The position numbers were made by a program, and so were the translations under genes. The notes beneath the pieces were generated by a model, which saw only the letters and a list, made by a program, of their open reading frames with translations, was not told the origin of the DNA and searched no databases. Source: Cryptomeria japonica (taxonomy: Eukaryota > Streptophyta > Pinopsida > Cupressales > Cupressaceae). From it: DNA of 64,000 nt. The stretch covers positions 655,618,468 to 655,682,467 of the forward strand of contig NC_081409.1 in NCBI RefSeq assembly GCF_030272615.1, in the 5' to 3' direction. This document shows positions 58,397 through 64,000 of the stretch, piece after piece. How positions within the stretch are numbered: position 1 is the first letter of the stretch; each line of letters begins with the position of its first letter.

Positions 58397-59965
58397 ATGC
58401 ATAAATCAAAAGATAAGTCAAGGAGGGACACTACATGTGTACATGGAATTTATTCTCGTATTCGAAGACAATATCTTGAAATTACTAATGAAATTTGGTG
58501 CACGGCGTTTGACGAAGACTTGATTTTGAAACCGATTGTCTTTTATTATAGGAAACATTTGGATTTGAGCATTAAAAAGAACATTTATCTTTTGTGTTTG
58601 GGCACACTTGTGCATGTGAGCAGTCCCATAGCTAACACACACTATCCTCTCTCCTTGGCCTTTGTGGACCTGAGTGCACGAGAAAAGTGTTAGCGATGCT
58701 CAATTTTATTTTTTTTGGTAGAGAGCCTACCTCTTGAGTGCCACTTTGGCCGATGAGAGGAGATGACCCAAGTGGTACTTCTTTGACCTGCGATACAAAT
58801 TAATAAGTCAGGTGAAAACTGTGACTGCTCAGTGACGTGTATCTACACTGTCGGTTTTCCCTCAGTATCACACTTGTGTGAGATGCATAAAAATCCTTTT
58901 GAGGAGTAGGAATGGTTTCTTAAATGAGTTTCCACCACATGGGTAGACACCGAGTTCCGTAGAAGTTCCCCCACTAAGAGCCAAAAAAAATTTAGGTGCC
59001 AAAAAACCTTCTACTTGTTGTTGAGTCGAGCATTGTGATAATCCCCTCATGTACCCTTCAACTTTAGATAGAAAATTTCTCAAGATCTTCAGGTCTTTAG
59101 AAATGTGAAGCTTGGTATGCCCAAGAAGTGAGTGTCGTGGAGTGGAGCTAGTGCTACCAAGATTATATCTATCCAATTGAATGTGGTATTCTATTGCAAT
59201 GGGATTCAACAAGTATTGTCATAGGAAAACCTTAGGATTGTGCTTGAATGTGCTTTTATTTCATTGCAAAATCAAAAAATATTTTTTTCTATCATGTTTT
59301 CTAAGTATTTTCAAAACAAACATTCCCAACCAACAAATCAACACCACACTTGAAACTATAACCTTGCAAAACAAACATAGAACATTGAACTCATCCTCTT
59401 GAAACAATCATTTTAGGTCTCTTGGGACATCATTTTTGCAGTTTTGATCTTTTTAGGTCCTTGCATAGTCACATCATTCTAGCTTGCCACACCTTTTAGG
59501 TCCTTTGATAGCCTCCACCTAATCGCACCTTTCATCCTTGCATATCTCTCTTAGTCATACCTAGTCCTTACATATTTAGATCATACCATTCAATCATACA
59601 TTTTGTCCTTGAATCACATCTTTAGTCCTTGAATCCTTTGGATTGCTTCATCTCATTGCACATTTAGTCCTTGCACTCATTCATTGGTCAAACAAATATT
59701 TTCCTTGCATTTATTTAGCTCTTAAAAGGGTCCTGAAACAAGCATTGGTCCACTCATATCACTTGAGGTACATCCTCCTTGAGTTAGGGAACATTTTAGC
59801 ATCTTTGAGTTGGGTGGTTTATTGGGAGTTCATCATCTTCTACTTATCACACCCCCTCTTGATGAGTTGTCCGTGTGTCTATACATCATAGCACAAGTAA
59901 TACCTTGCATCACAATTTCCTTTAGACCTAGAGTTGCCTTGAATCTTTGCATTTTATCATACTAG
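58397..59965. other. Unassigned region with one doubtful ORF
   Basis: 58397-58693 (plus) is open for 98 residues without a known motif; similar length is open on the other strand, so it is not supported as a gene. From about 59410 to 59680 a TTTAGGTCCTTG or TTTAGTCCTTG box recurs at least six times. I see no element ends. Confidence 0.35.
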
Positions 59966-61289
59966 TGTAGCGTCCTAAAATTGCGACACTTGCAATTTCG
60001 ACTGCATTTGGGTCTTCACGATGGCGGCGCAATGTTGAACCTGAATGGAGACCCCAAAACCTATTTATAACACCAAAAACTGCATTTTTCTGCACCTTGG
60101 CATGATCCCTCCTTGCACCCTGCTGTCCCGGGAGGTGGGACCATGGCGCCCAGCACCCTGGTCCTTCAGGACTAGGGCGCCCAGCGCCCTGGTCCCCCAG
60201 GACCATGGCGACCAGCACCCTGGTCCCTGGCCCTATTTTGGGCCCGGTCTCTTTCCAGCGCCCTGGTCCCCCAGGACCATGGCGCCCAGCGCCCTGGTCC
60301 CTGGCCCTATTTTGGGCCCGGTCTCTTTTGGGCATCGGGTCTTTAAGTTTGCAAATTGGAAAATAATGTTTCCTGGTCGGCCTAAGGTCGGGAAAATCAG
60401 TCTATCAACCCTAATTGACAAGTATATAAACTACATTTCCTCTCCCATTTGGGGGAGATGGAAAAAAGGCGGAAACGATATTCAAGCATTCAAGCATTCA
60501 AGCATTCAAGCATTCCTTCAAGCAATTGATCATTCTAAGTCTCCATGCAAGGCTAAGTGTTGCATTCAAGACAAGGATTCAACCATTGAAGAGGAGATCA
60601 CATACAACATACAACATACTACATACATTACACCTTCGCATGTAAGAATACAAACATTCTTACAACAAGGTATCAGTACTTGTTTACATTACAAACATTT
60701 ACATTTACAGCATTCTCATTTCTTGGTTAATTCCAAAACTGGGGTTTGACCTAAAGGCAAACCCCTCATCCCTAACCCCCCAATCGTCCTCTCTTTTCTG
60801 TGTGTAGGTTGCAAGTACGCGGCTATAATTGAAGATCTGGAATCCTTGTGCAGAGACGAACAGATCCCCCTTCGTTTCGCGGATTTTTCGGAGGACCGTG
60901 TGCACGCCGGGCGCCATCGTCCCGTCAACTTTCACTCAAATTTGCAGAACAACACCGTCTCAACATTTTACTGCTAATTCCAGGTCCGCAGCTTCATCCC
61001 ATATCCCTATCTCTGTTTATAAGTGAATCTTTCCTACTTTACATGCATTCCTAGTTCAATCTTTCTATCTACATTCTTTACAAAAGAGGGTATCCTTGAT
61101 GTCTTAACCCTTGAAACTCATATAGAATCCAATCTTGCATTGCGTGGGATTGGATCTTGTGGGTTTCAACCCCTCTTTTGAATGTAAAGTCTCTCCTAAG
61201 TGAAAACCATCAACCCTAGTGACTCTCCCTTCTCTCTCCTTGGAGTTGGGGAGGGGAGAACGACTAGGGTTCGATTTTGCCGCTTTACA
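59966..61289 (+). mobile_element. sLTR-2: solo LTR of the Gypsy-3 family
   Basis: 1324 bp, TGTAGCGTCC to CCGCTTTACA, flanked by ACTAG at 59961-59965 and 61290-61294. All landmarks of the Gypsy-3 LTR are present, including GC-rich units (60141-60302, with a duplicated block), TATA box and the GGACCGTG hairpin at 60893-60922. No primer-binding site or polypurine tract flanks it, so it arose by LTR recombination. Confidence 0.95.
60423..60431 (+). promoter_or_regulatory. sLTR-2 TATA box
   Basis: TATATAAAC as in Gypsy-3. If active it could read into the flanking Gypsy-5 DNA. Confidence 0.45.
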
Positions 61290-61434
61290 ACTAGGTTCAC
61301 TGTTGGTCATCAGTACCTCATTTAGAGCCTCATATCATAAGTATCCTATCATATAGTTGAGTCTTCATTTTTTTAGGGTTTGCATTCCATCCTAAGTCTC
61401 ATACATTGCCATAGCTCTAGTCTTAGGTCAAAGA

Positions 61435-62333
61435 TTGAAACTATCATATATGCCCAGGGCTACCTTGGCTCAACAAATTCAAGATCTCGAGAGAGAAATC
61501 TATGACATTCAAGTCCAACTAAAGGCATCAATGACCCCTCTTGAGAGAAAAAATTATGATATCAAGAAAGACAAACTTCAAGGAATGTTAAACGACTATA
61601 TAAGGTGGAACAACAAGTAATTGAAAATCAAAAGCCAAATCTCAAACAAGATCACATGACTCCTTTACCAAGACAACAAAAAAATTCTTCCAAATATCCC
61701 TCAAATAAACATTTTACACCTTTGGGACAATCTATCAAGTCATCTTTGAAAGAGCTTCTTGAGCACAATCTATCACATTGCCTAACACGATCACATGAGG
61801 ATGTAAATTTTTGAGTAACTATTGTGCGTATCATAGACAAAAAAAACATGAGACTTTGGAACATATTGCATGGAATTATAAGATTCAAGACCTCCTTGAT
61901 AATGGTGTCATTGAAATTAAAGATCCTAATGACTCACCTAAAGAGAAACAAGGCACTACTTATAATCATGATAAAAATAAAGGCTTCACATGTAGCCTCC
62001 ATCTCTTCTACCATTCCTTCATCTCCTCAAACTTCTCAACAACAATCCATACCATCTCCCTCAAACAATGAGCCTAATGATGACACTTTTCATGTTGAAC
62101 CTCAAGGGCTATCTTCTATGAAAATCCAAGCTAATCCCAATATTGATACAGGTTCCTCTAATGATTTAAAAATCCCCAATCCTATGCCATCATGTACTCC
62201 AATTCCAAACATACCCACCCTAGAGAGTCCCATCGAAAAACCTTCCCCAGCATGCCTAAACATGAACACCTTCCAAAAATCCCCCATGCATATGCAAAGT
62301 CCTATCCCTTCCTTAGAAATGGCTCCATGTTAA
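61435..62333 (+). pseudogene. Gypsy-5 Gag-like region
   Basis: 61435-61620 is a coiled-coil-like start (LAQQIQDLEREIYDIQVQLK). About 61812-61920 reads CAYHRQKKHETLEH then IQDLLDNGVIEI, which parallels the CQFHHQPGHDTEKC...IQDLIDN of Gypsy-3, with the last zinc-binding Cys replaced by His. Shifts near 61605 and 61810 break the frame. From 61950 on it is Ser/Pro-rich. Function by similarity: RNA-binding end of a Tat-type Gag. Confidence 0.6.
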
Positions 62334-63465
62334 GAGGATAATCTAAAGAATGAAGAAACAAGTCCTATCATAAATCAAGATCAAGACACCAAAACTTTCC
62401 AATCCCATCCAATGGTTGACAAAGATCCTATCTCCCTAGAATCCCATGATGATCCTCTTATACCTTTCCATTTCTTCCAATATGATCCCCTTCCATCTCA
62501 AGAGATAAGAATCCTTCCAAATCCTATTCCTAATCCACTTCCTAAGAATATCATGATGCCTCTTCCATATTTTCAAATGATCCTATTCAATATGAAGAGA
62601 AAAACATCCTTTCCACTTTATCCAATGGTCTAATTCCATGTCAAGATCAAAGTATCCCTCCATTTTCTTGTCATAATCCTCCATGTCCTCCACAAGATGT
62701 CATTTCTCAAGATGAACGTATCCTTACTCCTATTTCACCTAAAGATTATATCATGTATCCATATCCACCTAAAGATCCCATCATCTCTTAGTCCCCCTCA
62801 TGAACCCAACATCTCTGTGCAAATTGTTAATGAACCTTTTATAGTTCAAATGATCTCATCCACTTCCATTGGGTCTAGTCTACTTTGTGACCCTGTCATT
62901 TCATTCGATTTGTATCCATCTAAAAATGGGCCTGTGTCTTCTTCTAAAATCAACAAGTATCTCATTAGTCAAAGGATTAATCAAGGCAAGAAGACAGGCC
63001 TCCATGAACAAGGTGCATTAGAACCCCTCCATATCAAAGCAAATCTTAGTGGTCATGGTCCCAACAACAAATCTTACTTTCAAGACATTGGTATCCCTAT
63101 TAATCCCTTCATCTAATTCCAAATGTATACCTATCCCTTCATCCCTTCCATCCATTTTAGGTCCTTATACCCCTCCAACCCTTATTCAGGATCAAAAAAG
63201 GCACACATATTTGAGAAATCCAACCATCTACCTACATCACTCCATCTATAAACTCTCCATATAATCCCTATCCACCCATAAATCATGTTCCTCTTCTAAG
63301 AAACCTAGATGCTAAGCATAAAGTCCATAAATTTAAAAATCCACATGCATTTAAGGCTCAATATATCCCATCTAATCGACATGTAAAAACAAACAAAATG
63401 TGATCTGAAAAGAAAAAGAGATATACAAAAGGACATAAAGGCCCATTGAGCAAAAGAAAGAAATT
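62334..63465 (+). pseudogene. Gypsy-5 proline/serine-rich continuation
   Basis: Several short plus-strand frames (62412-62633, 62697-63116) rich in Pro, Ser and Ile, with no protease D-S-G or RT motif. Codon flow suggests a single old frame with many shifts. The piece LYPSKNGPVSSSKINKYL near 62915 is the best-kept part; I do not recognise it. Confidence 0.4.
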
Positions 63466-63660
63466 GAAAAGCCATATGGGTTGCTAAGGCACTTGTAGAA
63501 GCAATACACTCCAAGGAACTACAAAAGAGAGAAAAATAAAAAGACATATGGGTTCCTAAGGCACTTGTAAAAGAAATGCATTCCAAGGAATTGCAAAGGA
63601 AAGAAAATTTGAAAACCACATGTGGATTCTCAAGCGACTCCTCAAAGCACAACATCCTAA
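63466..63660 (+). repeat. Tandem repeat of about 70 bp, three copies
   Basis: Units start near 63470, 63540 and 63612 with GCCATATGGGTTGCTAAGG, GACATATGGGTTCCTAAGG and a diverged third. In one frame the first two encode IWVAKALVEAIHSKELQ and IWVPKALVKEMHSKELQ, so the repeat keeps a reading frame. Confidence 0.7.
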
Positions 63661-64000
63661 GAAAAAATCAAAGTTGGCATCCAAGATTTCTATCACTACT
63701 TCCAAACCTCTGCAACCTTTCAAATCCATTTTGGGTCCTCATGTTCCCAAATCCATTGCCATTTCTCCATCAAAATCACACAATCCAAAATACACTTTTC
63801 CTCCATCACTCCACCACCCATCAAGGTGTGTGTTAATGTTGATCTCACCAACATTTCCATTCACTCATGCAACATTCTTTCAATATACCATCTATTATCC
63901 AACACCTATTTTCCATCCTTCCATTGTTCTTATCCAATCCTTTGCATAAATCCTTACCCTAGTTTCATTTCATTATCCTACCAATGTCTTTGATCCTACC

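Larger units (their letters stand above)
61290..64000 (+). mobile_element. Gypsy-5: degraded Gypsy interior, runs off the window
   Basis: The region after sLTR-2 carries a Gag-like plus-strand reading broken in all frames; no LTR, RT or integrase is seen before the window ends. It is the DNA into which sLTR-2 inserted. Confidence 0.6.

Noticed and set aside
58397-58693. Possible small host gene
   Set aside because: Open on both strands, no motif, no promoter or intron signs; kept only as part of an unassigned region.
60045-60749. 234-residue plus-strand frame, also 17187-17414 and 23821-24191
   Set aside because: These lie wholly in the LTR of the Gypsy-3 family and translate the GC-rich tandem units; they are not conserved as proteins among the three LTRs.

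Overview
This window is repeat DNA from a large plant genome. Nearly all of it is LTR retrotransposons (Ty1/Copia and Ty3/Gypsy of the Tat/Ogre type), nested up to five deep. I see no intact host gene, rRNA, tRNA or CRISPR array. Copia LTRs of the form TGTTGG...CATTGATGTC with CACCCCCC tracts, very long Gypsy elements and the lack of genes fit a repeat-rich seed plant, perhaps a gymnosperm; the species cannot be fixed from sequence alone. Element names below are mine.

Layout: 1-299 AT-rich LTR-like end. 300-3844 Copia-1 (minus; integrase to 5' LTR). 3845-9688 old repeat DNA holding NA-1 (5816-9269, minus), a complete coding-free LTR element with TSD GAATC, itself hit by solo LTR sLTR-1 (7007-8150, TSD GATCA). 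9689-10437 a Gypsy-type LTR (Gypsy-1). From 10438 runs the main nest: Copia-2 (plus, with MITE-1 at 10610-11045); its 3' LTR is split by Gypsy-2 (16318-54689, minus, TSD GTACC). The two LTRs of Gypsy-2 are split in turn by Gypsy-3 (17108-25063, plus, TSD GCTTG) and Gypsy-4 (30986-53500, plus, TSD GGGTG/AGGTG). Gypsy-4 is split by Copia-3 (40457-50200, TSD GTAGT/GTGGT), which contains the truncated Copia-4 (45323 to about 48990). After the nest come unassigned repeat DNA (54871-59965), solo LTR sLTR-2 of the Gypsy-3 family (59966-61289, TSD ACTAG) and a degraded Gypsy coding region (Gypsy-5, 61290-64000).

The most interesting point is that the Gypsy elements look complementary. Gypsy-2 and Gypsy-3 encode a Gag and a protease-like domain with an altered active site (Asp-Pro-Ser) and no reverse transcriptase, RNase H or integrase. 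Gypsy-4 encodes protease, reverse transcriptase, two RNase H domains and integrase, but its reading frame opens about 160 nt after the primer-binding site and has no recognisable Gag. All three share the primer-binding site TGGTGAACCCGA, a near-identical polypurine tract, the LTR start TGTAG, and a roughly 72-80 bp hairpin module. This suggests a two-part retrotransposon system working in trans; that is inference.

Other notable items: Gypsy-4 carries an antisense plant-mobile-domain (PMD) ORF cut in two by Copia-3; Copia-3 has a long unknown second ORF; the Copia-2 LTR holds a degenerate 74-bp tandem array of alternating inverted decamers. All coding regions carry stops or frameshifts, so these copies are relics.
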